A stretch of DNA of 25,893 nucleotides from contig USCI01000032.1 in NCBI GenBank assembly GCA_900553255.1, positions 1 to 25,893 on the forward strand, read 5' to 3'. This document shows positions 1 to 7,265 of the stretch, piece by piece. The position numbers and the translations under genes were made by a program. Within the stretch, counting starts at the first letter, position 1. Each line of letters starts with the position of its first letter. The notes below the pieces were generated by a model that was not told the DNA's origin, ran no database searches, and saw only the letters and a program-made list of their open reading frames with translations. The stretch is from an uncultured Oscillospiraceae bacterium. Its GTDB lineage: Bacteria > Bacillota > Clostridia > Oscillospirales > Acutalibacteraceae.

Positions 1-54
1 TCACGCCGCATTTGGGCAACTTGCTGTCTGCCAACCAGTTTTTCGACACGCTGA

Positions 55-82
55 AGCGTTTCCGAGATGGAAACGCTTTTTT
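55..82 (+). terminator. Rho-independent terminator, plus-strand oriented
   Basis: A 9-bp perfect stem (AGCGTTTCC / GGAAACGCT) with a 5-nt loop is followed on the plus strand by six T. It would end a plus-strand transcript entering from outside the window. It also lies just past the stop of the aldehyde dehydrogenase gene, so the hairpin may serve that operon too, but on the minus strand the following tract (CGCTTCAGC) is poor in T. Confidence 0.7.
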
Positions 83-98
83 ACTCCGGGAATCCCGG

Positions 99-1478
99 TC
101 ATCGCAGAAACATACGTATCAGTTTTTGGTGGAAGGGGGTATACGGCTGATACCGCATCGGCAGATCCATAAAGGTCTTTTTATCCAGGATGCTCTTGTG
201 GTGGGAAAAAGCCGCAAAGCCCGCCTTGCCGTGATAGGCGCCCATGCCGCTTTCGCCGACGCCGCCGAAGCCCATATTACTGGTAGCCAGATGCACGACC
301 ACGTCATTCACACAGCCGCCGCCATAGCAGCAGCGGGAGGTAACCTCACGAACGACCCGCTTGTCCTGCGAAAAAATATACAGCGCCAGCGGCTTTTCAT
401 GGCTGTTGACATGGGTGATTACCTCGCCGATCTCCTCAAAGGTGAGCACCGGCAGCACCGGACCGAAAATCTCTTCCTGCATCACCGCGTCGTCCATCGT
501 GACGTTATCCAGTATTGTGGGCGCGATACGCAGGGTGGTTTCCTCATATCGGCCGCCGCAGAAAACCTTCTCTTGGTCGATCAGCCCGATCAAACGCGCA
601 AAATGCTTGGCATTGATGATTTTTCCATATTTCTCATTGCGCAGGGGATCTTCGCCGAACTGCTTTTGGATTTCCGCCTTCATGCAGGCCAGAAGCTCTT
701 TTTTCACCCGGGCGTCGCAGAGGATATAATCCGGCGCCACACAGGTCTGCCCGCAGTTGAGGAACTTGCCGAACACGATGCGCCGGGCCGCCAGCGGGAT
801 TTTGGCCGTCGCATCCACAATACAGGGGCTTTTGCCGCCGAGCTCCAGCGTCACCGGCGTCAGATGGTCGGCCGCCCTGCGCATCACCTCGCGGCCGACC
901 GCCTGGCTCCCGGTAAAAAAGATATGGTCAAATTTTTCATTCAGGAGGCACTGATTTTCCTCCCGTCCGCCGGTGACCACCGCCACATATTCCGGCGGGA
1001 AAACGGCTGAAAGCAGCTCTTCTACCACCGCACTCGTTGCCGGAGAATAGGCGCTCGGCTTGACCACGGCGGTATTGCCGGCCGCCAGTGCATCCACCAG
1101 CGGCTCAACCGTAAGCAGGAAGGGATAATTCCAGGGGCTCATTATCAGCGTAACGCCGTAGGGCGTCGGCCGGATACGGCTGCTGGCGGCAAACTGCGAA
1201 AGCGGCGTATACACCGTTTTCTCCCGGGCAAACCGGCGGATATGCCGCAGCATGTAGCTGATCTCGCTGAGCACCAGGCCGGTTTCGCACATAAAGCCCT
1301 CGGCCTCGCTTTTGCCGAGGTCCCGGTAAAGGGCGTCGGCAATCTTATCCTGCTTCTCGACGATTGCCTGCTTTAACGCTTTCAAAGCCTGGATTCGATA
1401 GTCCAGCGGCAGGGTTTTACCGCTGAAAAAGAACTGCCGCTGCCTGGCGACAAGCGCCTGTATTTCCTTCTCCTGCAT
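99..1478 (-). CDS. NAD(P)-dependent aldehyde dehydrogenase, class-3-like
   Basis: Oxidises aldehydes to carboxylic acids with NAD(P)+ in the cytoplasm. The 459 residues cover a complete aldehyde dehydrogenase fold of the shorter class-3/fatty-aldehyde type. Visible motifs are the oxyanion-hole Asn in MSPWNYPF (about residue 117), the general-base Glu in LELGGKSP (E212) and the catalytic Cys in NCGQTCVAPDY (C246). The ATG start has AAGGAGG eight bases upstream, and that site overlaps the stop of the preceding alcohol dehydrogenase gene (gap of only 3 bp), so the two are translationally linked. It is the last gene of the yhhN-marR-adh-aldh operon. The class-3 character and the lysoplasmalogenase upstream make long-chain aldehydes a plausible substrate (inference). 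The exact substrate cannot be read from sequence. Confidence 0.93.
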   Translation of the reverse strand: MQEKEIQALVARQRQFFFSGKTLPLDYRIQALKALKQAIVEKQDKIADALYRDLGKSEAEGFMCETGLVLSEISYMLRHIRRFAREKTVYTPLSQFAASSRIRPTPYGVTLIMSPWNYPFLLTVEPLVDALAAGNTAVVKPSAYSPATSAVVEELLSAVFPPEYVAVVTGGREENQCLLNEKFDHIFFTGSQAVGREVMRRAADHLTPVTLELGGKSPCIVDATAKIPLAARRIVFGKFLNCGQTCVAPDYILCDARVKKELLACMKAEIQKQFGEDPLRNEKYGKIINAKHFARLIGLIDQEKVFCGGRYEETTLRIAPTILDNVTMDDAVMQEEIFGPVLPVLTFEEIGEVITHVNSHEKPLALYIFSQDKRVVREVTSRCCYGGGCVNDVVVHLATSNMGFGGVGESGMGAYHGKAGFAAFSHHKSILDKKTFMDLPMRYQPYTPFHQKLIRMFLR

Positions 1479-1481
1479 GGG

Positions 1482-2684
1482 TCAATCCTCCTTGACGGCA
1501 TAAAATAGGCTCTCCAGCTGTACCGCATCCATCAGCACCGGGACCGGATACAGCGGGTTGGCCTCCTTGTCGGCATGGCGGGCAAGCTCCGGAATCGCTT
1601 CCTTTTGAATCCCCGGAAGTGTGGCGGGAATACCCATCGCCTGATTCATGGAACGGATTTTATGGATAAAGCACACGGCTGCCTCTTCTTCCCCGGCGTC
1701 CTCCCCGCACAGACCCGCCGCGACGGCCAGCTGCTTGAGCTTCCTATGTACACAAGAGCCGTACGTCTCCAGTGTGACCGGAAGCAGCACCGCATTCGCC
1801 AGGCCGTGGGGAATGTTGTATTTTCCGCCGAGTGCATGCGCCGCGGCGTGGCAATAACCTACATAGGATTTTGTAAATGCGGCGCCGGCCAGAAAGGCGG
1901 CCCTGAGCATGCCGGTACGGGCATCCATATCCTCGCCGTTGTGATAGGCGGCTTCCAGATTTCCGAAAATCAGCCGTACCGCTTCCAGCGCGTATTCCCG
2001 CGTCTGCCGGGTGGTGGAGCGCCCGATCAAGGCTTCCACAGCATGGGTGAGCGCATCCATGCCGGTGGTCGCCGTAAGGGACGGCGGCAGCGATTTGGTC
2101 ACCGCGGGATCGAGCACCGCATACGGCGGGATAAGCGGGAAATCGTTGATGGGGAATTTATGCCGCGTATCGCTGTCGGTGATGACGGCGGCAAGGGTGG
2201 TTTCGCTGCCGGTTCCGGCGGTGGTGGGAACCGCGATCAGCAGCGGGAGCTTTTTATGAATTTTCAGAAGGCCCTTCATTTTGGCAACCGGCTGTTTCGG
2301 CTTGACCACCCGGGCCCCTACTATTTTGGCACAGTCAATGGAGGAACCGCCGCCGAAGCCTATAAGCGCCTGACAGCCGTTCTCTGTGTACACCTGCCGC
2401 GCCTCCTCCACATTTTGCGTTGTAGGGTTGGCAACGGTTTTGTCATACACCGCAACCGCAATATGCTTTTCCGCCAGCGCCCTTTCCAGCGGGCGGGTCA
2501 ATCCGCAGGCCTCCACCGCCTCATCGGTGACCAGCAGAACCCGGCCGATCTGTCTTTGCACAAGAAGATCCGGTATCTGGTCTATCCCATTCAAAACCGC
2601 CGGTGTTTTATAGGGCAATACCGGAATAGCCAGACGGAATACTCCCTGAAAGCACCGGCAGAACACTCTTTTTACAAACCTCAT
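1482..2684 (-). CDS. Iron-containing (group III) alcohol dehydrogenase
   Basis: Interconverts alcohols and aldehydes/ketones with NAD(P)H in the cytoplasm. It is 400 aa long, about the family length, with a basic, Cys-containing N-terminal extension of some 20 residues before the usual start of the fold. The nucleotide site GGGSSID is at 111-117 and the family motif PTTAGTGSETT near 153-163. The expected metal ligands are present: D210 and H214 in MDALTHAVE, H279 in YCHAAAH, and H293 in IPHG. H279 and H293 are 14 residues apart, as in FucO. The ATG follows AAGGGAG at good spacing. It lies 11 bp after the MarR gene and 3 bp before the aldehyde dehydrogenase. In this operon it could reduce aldehydes to alcohols while its neighbour oxidises them. 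The substrate is unknown. Confidence 0.93.
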   Translation of the reverse strand: MRFVKRVFCRCFQGVFRLAIPVLPYKTPAVLNGIDQIPDLLVQRQIGRVLLVTDEAVEACGLTRPLERALAEKHIAVAVYDKTVANPTTQNVEEARQVYTENGCQALIGFGGGSSIDCAKIVGARVVKPKQPVAKMKGLLKIHKKLPLLIAVPTTAGTGSETTLAAVITDSDTRHKFPINDFPLIPPYAVLDPAVTKSLPPSLTATTGMDALTHAVEALIGRSTTRQTREYALEAVRLIFGNLEAAYHNGEDMDARTGMLRAAFLAGAAFTKSYVGYCHAAAHALGGKYNIPHGLANAVLLPVTLETYGSCVHRKLKQLAVAAGLCGEDAGEEEAAVCFIHKIRSMNQAMGIPATLPGIQKEAIPELARHADKEANPLYPVPVLMDAVQLESLFYAVKED

Positions 2685-2695
2685 ACAGATCTCCC

Positions 2696-3148
2696 TTATC
2701 GGTCATACAGTCTTTCCAGATTATCAATAATGGTAAAAAACACGCGGTAAAAGCAGGCGCGTTCCTTCTCATCAAAGCCCTCGGAAGCCCCGCGCACGGC
2801 CCTGCCTATGGCCTCGTGCAGCTGCTCGTTCTTTTCCCGGCCGCTTGCCGTAAGGGTGAGCTTTTCGCGGTATTTCCGCTTGGGATCTGCCGCGCACGGC
2901 GCAATCAGCCCCATCTCCGTCAGGTCAACAAGAGTCCGGGAAACGGCGGCCTTATCCTCATGGCACAGCTGGCATAATTCGGCCGCCGTAAGTCCGTCGG
3001 CGCTCTTGCCGAGATAATACAGACACATCACCTGCCGCCCTTTCAGCCCCATGCGCGCGGTTTCGGTCTTCTTGATTTTCTGGACGCACTTGTATGCTTT
3101 GGTAACGGCTGTCGTAAAGCTTTCAAACTGTTCCATCCGTTCGCTCAT
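2696..3148 (-). CDS. MarR-family transcriptional regulator
   Basis: Small DNA-binding repressor of the MarR type (150 aa from the chosen start), acting as a dimer with a winged helix. The helix-turn-helix lies in the middle (LTAAELCQLCHEDKAAVSRTL), followed by LVDLTEMGLI and the wing KRKYREKLTLTASGRE, then a C-terminal dimerisation helix. An upstream in-frame GTG exists at 3169, but the ATG at 3148 is preceded by a perfect AAGGAG seven bases away, so the protein starts MSERMEQF. The gene overlaps the end of the yhhN-like gene by 26 bp. Two identical-type palindromes flank the operon promoter at 3875-3927 and are the obvious candidate binding sites, which implies autoregulation (inference). 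Ligands for such regulators are often lipophilic or phenolic compounds. Here a fatty aldehyde or acid would fit the context. Confidence 0.9.
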   Translation of the reverse strand: MSERMEQFESFTTAVTKAYKCVQKIKKTETARMGLKGRQVMCLYYLGKSADGLTAAELCQLCHEDKAAVSRTLVDLTEMGLIAPCAADPKRKYREKLTLTASGREKNEQLHEAIGRAVRGASEGFDEKERACFYRVFFTIIDNLERLYDR

Positions 3149-3842
3149 ATCCGGCTCCTTTACTGCCACCCTTGCCCTGTTTCAAACCCACATGGGAAAA
3201 AATGGAAAACGCCAGAAGAAACTGGGCGGGATAATAGGTGCCCAGGCAGAAATATCCTGCGTTGGGAATGGTACCGAAACGATCCAGCACCAGCATCAGG
3301 TCGGAAATGAAAAACAGGATGCTGCCGACCGCAACGATGACCGTAAAAGCATTCCGGTTGCCCAGGAAGTTGGAAACAGCCTTCCCGACCATAAAGGAAA
3401 TAACTAGCGCGTAAGCACAGCAGACCCCCTGCATCAGAGCACCACCGAAGTCCAGGATGGGGACAAACAGAATGATGCCCAGTGCCACAAGAAAAATGCA
3501 GGCACCGCAGATAAAATCGCGGCGGTTAAACCGGACACGCGTGCAGTAGGACACAAAGTAGAAGATGTGCCCAATCCCAAAAACCGCCGTCCCCAGATAA
3601 AAATTGACCCCCAGCAGGACGTCCCCCAGCATGGCAAAGGTAAGCGCAACCGCCATCCAGACCGGGAATTTCCGGTTCACCCCGTTCTTTATGCCGTAGA
3701 CCAGGTTCAGCAGCCCGGTGATCACAAACATTACGCTGGTAACCGCCTTCAGGCCAAGCCCGCCGAGCGTCATATACGCCGCATCCAGCGCCAGGATCAC
3801 CACCAGCATCACCGCATTGACTGCCAAAAAAGCCTTTTTCAT
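3123..3842 (-). CDS. YhhN/TMEM86-family membrane protein (lysoplasmalogenase-like)
   Basis: Integral membrane protein of 239 aa with about eight hydrophobic segments. It carries the family signatures GDVLLG (about residue 75) and ISDLMLVLDRF (about residue 185), the acidic positions conserved in YhhN/TMEM86 proteins. Characterised members hydrolyse the vinyl-ether bond of lysoplasmalogens, releasing a fatty aldehyde and a glycerophospho-head group. This function is transferred by family. The ATG has AAAGGA upstream at workable spacing. It is the first gene of a four-gene operon with a MarR regulator, an alcohol dehydrogenase and an aldehyde dehydrogenase, and the regulator starts inside its 3' end. 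The C-terminal tail after the last membrane segment is short and charged. Some YhhN proteins have no demonstrated activity, so the enzymatic role is probable rather than certain. Confidence 0.82.
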   Translation of the reverse strand: MKKAFLAVNAVMLVVILALDAAYMTLGGLGLKAVTSVMFVITGLLNLVYGIKNGVNRKFPVWMAVALTFAMLGDVLLGVNFYLGTAVFGIGHIFYFVSYCTRVRFNRRDFICGACIFLVALGIILFVPILDFGGALMQGVCCAYALVISFMVGKAVSNFLGNRNAFTVIVAVGSILFFISDLMLVLDRFGTIPNAGYFCLGTYYPAQFLLAFSIFSHVGLKQGKGGSKGAGYERTDGTV

Positions 3843-3874
3843 CGTGTTGTTCCTTTCTGTATAGCCGTATATCC

Positions 3875-3890
3875 TGTTGATAAATCAACA
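3875..3890. promoter_or_regulatory. Palindromic operator 1 (MarR-type)
   Basis: TGTTGATAAATCAACA is an inverted repeat of 6-bp arms around 4 bp. It sits at the predicted transcription start (about 3890) of the yhhN-marR-adh-aldh operon. It has the same arms and spacing as the site at 3912-3927, with centres 37 bp apart. Occupancy here would block transcription initiation. Assignment to the MarR protein is inference from linkage. Confidence 0.7.
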
Positions 3891-3896
3891 TGCGGC

Positions 3897-3925
3897 ATTA
3901 TAGCAGTGGGTTGTTGATTTGTCAA
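3897..3925 (-). promoter_or_regulatory. Consensus sigmaA promoter of the yhhN-marR-adh-aldh operon
   Basis: Read on the minus strand, TTGACA (3925-3920), a 17-bp spacer and TATAAT (3902-3897) form a perfect consensus promoter. The predicted start of transcription is near 3890, giving a 5' leader of about 48 nt before the ATG at 3842. A promoter this strong next to two palindromes implies tight repression. Confidence 0.85.
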
Positions 3926-3927
3926 CA
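3912..3927. promoter_or_regulatory. Palindromic operator 2 (MarR-type)
   Basis: TGTTGATTTGTCAACA has the same 6-4-6 inverted-repeat layout and identical arms as the site at 3875-3890. It covers the -35 hexamer of the operon promoter, so bound protein would exclude RNA polymerase. Confidence 0.72.
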
Positions 3928-3959
3928 TAAATTTTCCGGCCATACCGGCACCGGGATAA

Positions 3960-3996
3960 GGAAAAGCCGCCCTGTGCCTTGGCACAGGGCGGCTTT
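3960..3996 (-). terminator. Terminator of the feo operon
   Basis: A 16-bp perfect stem (AAAGCCGCCCTGTGCC and its complement) closes a 2-nt loop. On the minus strand it runs into GGCTTTTCC just after the last feo-operon gene (stop at 4014). It is also followed by TTT on the plus strand. It separates the feo operon from the promoter of the yhhN operon. Confidence 0.8.
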
Positions 3997-4013
3997 CTGC
4001 GGATAATATGTCT

Positions 4014-4184
4014 CTATTTTTTGTGACACATGCCGGAGGAGGGGCAGTTGTCACATCCACAGCCACAGGGGGACGTCCCTTTTTTATGGTCCCGCCGCAG
4101 CTTGATGACCACCAGCACGATAATGGCGATGATAAGTGCACCGATAAACAGCGTTCCCCAGTTTTCCGCCAGAAAATTCAGCAT
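4014..4184 (-). CDS. FeoB-associated Cys-rich membrane peptide
   Basis: A 56-aa peptide not resolved as a long ORF, read by hand from the ATG at 4184. It begins MLNFLAENWGTLF and has one transmembrane helix of about 18 residues (GALIIAIIVLVVI), then a basic stretch KLRRDHKK. The cytosolic tail is Cys-rich: C40, C42, C44, C47 and C53 in CGCGCDNCPSSGMC. This matches the small FeoB-associated Cys-rich membrane protein family found after feoB in Firmicutes, thought to assist ferrous iron transport, perhaps by handling iron at the cytosolic exit. It starts 22 bp after feoB with AAGGGGGT upstream, and the operon terminator follows at 3996-3960. Confidence 0.85.
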   Translation of the reverse strand: MLNFLAENWGTLFIGALIIAIIVLVVIKLRRDHKKGTSPCGCGCDNCPSSGMCHKK

Positions 4185-4206
4185 AACGTTACCCCCTTAC
4201 GTTGAA

Positions 4207-6618
4207 TTACACCCGCACTTTGGTTTTCAGGGTCTTGCTCTCCCGGTACGGGCGGAAAAGCAGGAACAGGATCAGCGCCACAATGGCAAAGGCGGCAATC
4301 GATCCGATGACGTTGCCCTGGCCGGTAAACAGCATGCCCAGCTGGTAGATCACCAGCGAAACCGCATAGGCAAACACACACTGATAGCCGATTGCGAAGA
4401 AGGTCCACTTGGCGGAATTCATCTCCCGCTTGATGGCGCCCATCGCCGCGAAACACGGCGCGCACAGCAGGTTGAACACCAGGAAGGAATACGCCGACAG
4501 GCCGGTAAACACCTCACGCATATTCGCCCAGATCTGCCAGCCGTTTTCCGCCACCTCGTCAAACCCGCCGAACAGCACACCGAAGGTGCTGACGACATTT
4601 TCCTTGGCAATCAGGCCGGTGATCGCCGCTACAGCGCTCTGCCAGTTGCCCCAGCCGAGCGGGATGAACAGCCAGGCGATCGCATTGCCGATCACCGCGA
4701 GGATGGAATTGTTCAGGTCCTCCACCATGCCGAAACGGCCGTTCTCCACGCCGAAGCCCTGCAGGAACCAGAGAACGATGGCGGAAAGCAGGATCACGGT
4801 CCCCGCCTTCTTGATGAAGGACCAGGCGCGCTCCCACATGGAGCGGAGCACGTTGCCCACCGTGGGCAGGTGGTACGCCGGAAGCTCCATGACGAACGGA
4901 GCCGGGTCACCGGCAAAAATCCTGGTCTTTTTGAGCATGATACCGGAAACGATGATCGCCGCGATGCCGACAAAATAGGCGCTCGGCGCCACCCACCAGG
5001 CGCGGCCGAACAGGGCGCCGGCAATCAGCGCAATAATCGGCAGCTTTGCGCCGCAGGGGATAAAGGTGGTCGTCATGACGGTCATCCGGCGGTCGCGCTC
5101 GTTTTCAATGGTACGCGAAGCCATGATGCCGGGGATACCGCAGCCGGTGCCGATGAGCATCGGAATGAAGGATTTGCCCGACAGGCCGAATTTGCGGAAA
5201 ATACGGTCCATCACAAACGCGATGCGGGCCATATAGCCGCAGCTTTCCAGAAACGCCAGGAAGAGGAAGAGCACCAGCATCTGCGGCACGAATCCGAGCA
5301 CCGCGCCGACGCCGCCGACAATGCCGTCAAGGATCAGCCCCTGCAGCCAGTCCACGCAGTTGATCGCGTCAAGGCCGGATTCGATCAGCACCGGAATCCC
5401 CGGCACCCAGACGCCGTAATCCGCCGGATCCGGTTCTTCCAGTGCGGCCGCTTCGGTGTACGCGGCAAAATCCACCGGCAATTCTTCTTCCACATTGCCT
5501 TCGTCGTCGTACAGATAGGCGGTGGTGGTCAGCGACTCGGCTTCCGCCGGATCCAGCCCGGCATCCTCTGCCGCCGCTTCAAAGGCCTCCACCATCGCCC
5601 CGGGCGCTGCATATTCTTCCGCCGCTTCCTCATAGGCGGCGGAACCGATGCCGAACAGGTGCCAGCCCTCGCCGAACACGCCGTCGTTAGCCCAGTCGGT
5701 GGCCCAAGTGCCGACCGTAGTCACCGACACGAAATAGACGACAAACATGACCACCGCAAAAATCGGCAGCGCCAGCCAGCGGTTGGTCACCACCCGGTCG
5801 ATTTTGTCCGATACCGACAGCTTGCCCTGACTTTTTTTCTTGTAGCAGCCCTTGATAATCGACGCTATGTACAGGTACCGCTCGTTGGTAATGATGCTTT
5901 CGGCATCGTCGTCCAGCTCTTCCTCGGCGGCTTTGATGTCTTCCTCGATATGGTCGAGCACCGCCCGATCCAGCTTGAGCTGCTCGAGCACCTTTTCATC
6001 GCGCTCGAAAATCTTGATCGCGTACCAGCGCTGCTGCTCGGCCGGCAGGCCGTGCACCGCCGCTTCCTCGATATGCGCGAGCGCATGCTCCACCACGCCG
6101 CTGAAGCTGTGCTGCGGGACGGTTTTGGTGCCGGCAGCCGCCTTGACCGCTTCCTCGGCCGCTTCCATGACACCGGTTCCCTTCAGCGCGGAGATTTCCA
6201 CCACGCGGCAGCCCAGCTCACGCGAAAGCTCATCGATGCGGATAACGTCGCCGTTTTTCTTGACGACGTCCATCATGTTGACCGCGACAACCACCGGGAT
6301 TCCCAGCTCGGTCAGCTGGGTGGTCAGGTACAGGTTGCGCTCGAGGTTGGTGCCGTCGATGATATTCAGGATGGCATCCGGCCGGTTGTTGATCAGGTAA
6401 TTGCGCGCCACCACCTCTTCGAGCGTGTACGGCGATAAGGAGTAAATTCCCGGCAGGTCCATGATGACCACGTCATCATGCTTTTTGAGCTTGCCCTCCT
6501 TTTTTTCGACCGTAACGCCCGGCCAGTTCCCGACAAACTGGTTGGAGCCGGTCAACGCGTTGAACAGGGTGGTTTTGCCGCTGTTCGGGTTTCCCGCAAG
6601 GGCTATGCGGATTTCCAT
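4207..6618 (-). CDS. feoB: Ferrous iron transport protein B
   Basis: Inner-membrane Fe(II) importer with an N-terminal G-protein domain. The GTPase motifs are complete: G1 GNPNSGKT (9-16), G3 DLPG (54-57), G4 NMMD (114-117) and G5 SALKGTG (143-149). A helical guanine-dissociation-inhibitor-like region spans about 165-270. The membrane domain holds two gate motifs with the conserved Cys: TGCGIPGIMASRTIENERDRR (around C493) and LCAPCFAAMG (C719, C722). At 803 aa it is longer than usual because of an acidic, Ala/Glu-rich insertion at about 327-402, between the first membrane helix (about 283-303) and the next, likely on the outer face. The ATG has AGGGGAG upstream. It follows two feoA genes and precedes the Cys-rich peptide. 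A palindrome at 6644-6659 lies just upstream. Confidence 0.97.
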   Translation of the reverse strand: MEIRIALAGNPNSGKTTLFNALTGSNQFVGNWPGVTVEKKEGKLKKHDDVVIMDLPGIYSLSPYTLEEVVARNYLINNRPDAILNIIDGTNLERNLYLTTQLTELGIPVVVAVNMMDVVKKNGDVIRIDELSRELGCRVVEISALKGTGVMEAAEEAVKAAAGTKTVPQHSFSGVVEHALAHIEEAAVHGLPAEQQRWYAIKIFERDEKVLEQLKLDRAVLDHIEEDIKAAEEELDDDAESIITNERYLYIASIIKGCYKKKSQGKLSVSDKIDRVVTNRWLALPIFAVVMFVVYFVSVTTVGTWATDWANDGVFGEGWHLFGIGSAAYEEAAEEYAAPGAMVEAFEAAAEDAGLDPAEAESLTTTAYLYDDEGNVEEELPVDFAAYTEAAALEEPDPADYGVWVPGIPVLIESGLDAINCVDWLQGLILDGIVGGVGAVLGFVPQMLVLFLFLAFLESCGYMARIAFVMDRIFRKFGLSGKSFIPMLIGTGCGIPGIMASRTIENERDRRMTVMTTTFIPCGAKLPIIALIAGALFGRAWWVAPSAYFVGIAAIIVSGIMLKKTRIFAGDPAPFVMELPAYHLPTVGNVLRSMWERAWSFIKKAGTVILLSAIVLWFLQGFGVENGRFGMVEDLNNSILAVIGNAIAWLFIPLGWGNWQSAVAAITGLIAKENVVSTFGVLFGGFDEVAENGWQIWANMREVFTGLSAYSFLVFNLLCAPCFAAMGAIKREMNSAKWTFFAIGYQCVFAYAVSLVIYQLGMLFTGQGNVIGSIAAFAIVALILFLLFRPYRESKTLKTKVRV

Positions 6619-6643
6619 AAATGACTCTCCCCTTTAAAAAACA

Positions 6644-6659
6644 ATTAGTTTAAACTAAC
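6644..6659. promoter_or_regulatory. Third GTTAG-N6-CTAAC-type palindrome, between feoA and feoB
   Basis: ATTAGTTTAAACTAAC contains a 14-bp perfect palindrome and matches nine of the ten arm bases of the two boxes in the feo promoter (7242-7257, 7268-7283). It lies in the 62-bp gap between the second feoA and feoB. No clear promoter is visible beside it. It may allow separate iron control of feoB, or be a roadblock site (inference). Confidence 0.55.
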
Positions 6660-6680
6660 CACCAGGCATAAAAACGCGGA

Positions 6681-6902
6681 TTACTGCACCTCAATCATTT
6701 CCGCATCTTCCTTGCGGATGGATAATTCATATCCCCTCACGGTAACCTCCACCGGATCCCCCAGCGGTGCAACCTTGCGCACATGTACGGCCGTACCCTT
6801 GGTGATCCCCATGTCCATAATCCGGCGCTTGACCGCACCCTCGCCATGCAGCTTCACCACCGTGACCGTATCCCCGATCTTGACCTGTCTTAATGTTTTC
6901 AT
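6681..6902 (-). CDS. feoA: Ferrous iron transport protein A (second copy)
   Basis: A 73-aa SH3-like cytosolic FeoA protein that accompanies FeoB in Fe(II) uptake. The core motif RRIMDMGITKGTAVHV, followed by APLGDPVEVTVRGYELSIRK, is the classic FeoA pattern, including the glycines of the beta-barrel turns. The ATG is preceded by AAAGGA. It is the second gene of the feo operon, 64 bp after another feoA and 62 bp before feoB. It is closer to standard FeoA than its neighbour. The two are divergent in sequence, so this is not a recent tandem duplication. Confidence 0.95.
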   Translation of the reverse strand: MKTLRQVKIGDTVTVVKLHGEGAVKRRIMDMGITKGTAVHVRKVAPLGDPVEVTVRGYELSIRKEDAEMIEVQ

Positions 6903-6966
6903 GCCACCATGTCCTTTCCCCTGTTGATAAAGGGCCGCTGCCCATTATACCAAAACGCCCATGCCT

Positions 6967-7179
6967 TCACACCATGATTTTGCCGGCCATCTCCTTGCTG
7001 ATCGCCACACGGGAATCCTTGACATTGACAATCAGATTGCCGCCGATGGTGGAGATGATGGTCACGCTTCCCCCCACGACAAAGCCAAGGTTTTCCAGGT
7101 GCGCACGCACCTCCGCCTTCCCCCCTACCTTTTTAATCATGTTTTCCTCGCCAACATTGGCCAGCGTCAATGGCATCAT
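6967..7179 (-). CDS. FeoA-family protein (first copy)
   Basis: A 70-aa FeoA-domain protein beginning MMPLTLANVGEENMIKKVGG. The middle AHLENLGFVVGGSVTIIS is the FeoA pattern xxLxxLGFxxGxxVxV, and the end VNVKDSRVAISKEMAGKIMV also fits. Two adjacent ATG codons are possible starts. The first (7179) has AAAGGA nine bases upstream. This type, with an IKKVGG-like N-terminus, often pairs with a second FeoA in Clostridia and may modulate the transporter or act as a binding partner. It is the first gene of the operon, below a promoter with two palindromes. Confidence 0.92.
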   Translation of the reverse strand: MMPLTLANVGEENMIKKVGGKAEVRAHLENLGFVVGGSVTIISTIGGNLIVNVKDSRVAISKEMAGKIMV

Positions 7180-7241
7180 AGGCCTAAGTCCTTTCCGCGG
7201 GAGACAGTCTCCCAGACCCTGCCGCCGGATCGCCCGCAGCA

Positions 7242-7257
7242 GTTAGCATTTTCTAAC
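7242..7257. promoter_or_regulatory. feo operator box B
   Basis: GTTAGCATTTTCTAAC is a palindrome with 5-bp arms around 6 bp, sitting immediately downstream of the predicted transcription start (about 7259). Its centre is 26 bp from that of box A. The regulator is not in the window. A DtxR/Fur-like iron repressor is expected from the genes controlled, but the arm spacing is not the textbook box of either. Confidence 0.65.
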
Positions 7258-7265
7258 CAAACCAT

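Noticed and set aside
1..54. Short open frame reaching a TGA at 52-54 just before the terminator at 55-82, possibly the end of a plus-strand gene
   Set aside because: Only 17 codons are visible and all three frames are similarly plausible or implausible. The stretch also resembles intergenic sequence, so no gene end can be supported.
3149..3169. Longer MarR protein starting at the GTG at 3169
   Set aside because: The ATG at 3148 has a perfect AAGGAG at the right distance, and the seven extra residues have no counterpart in the usual family N-terminus.
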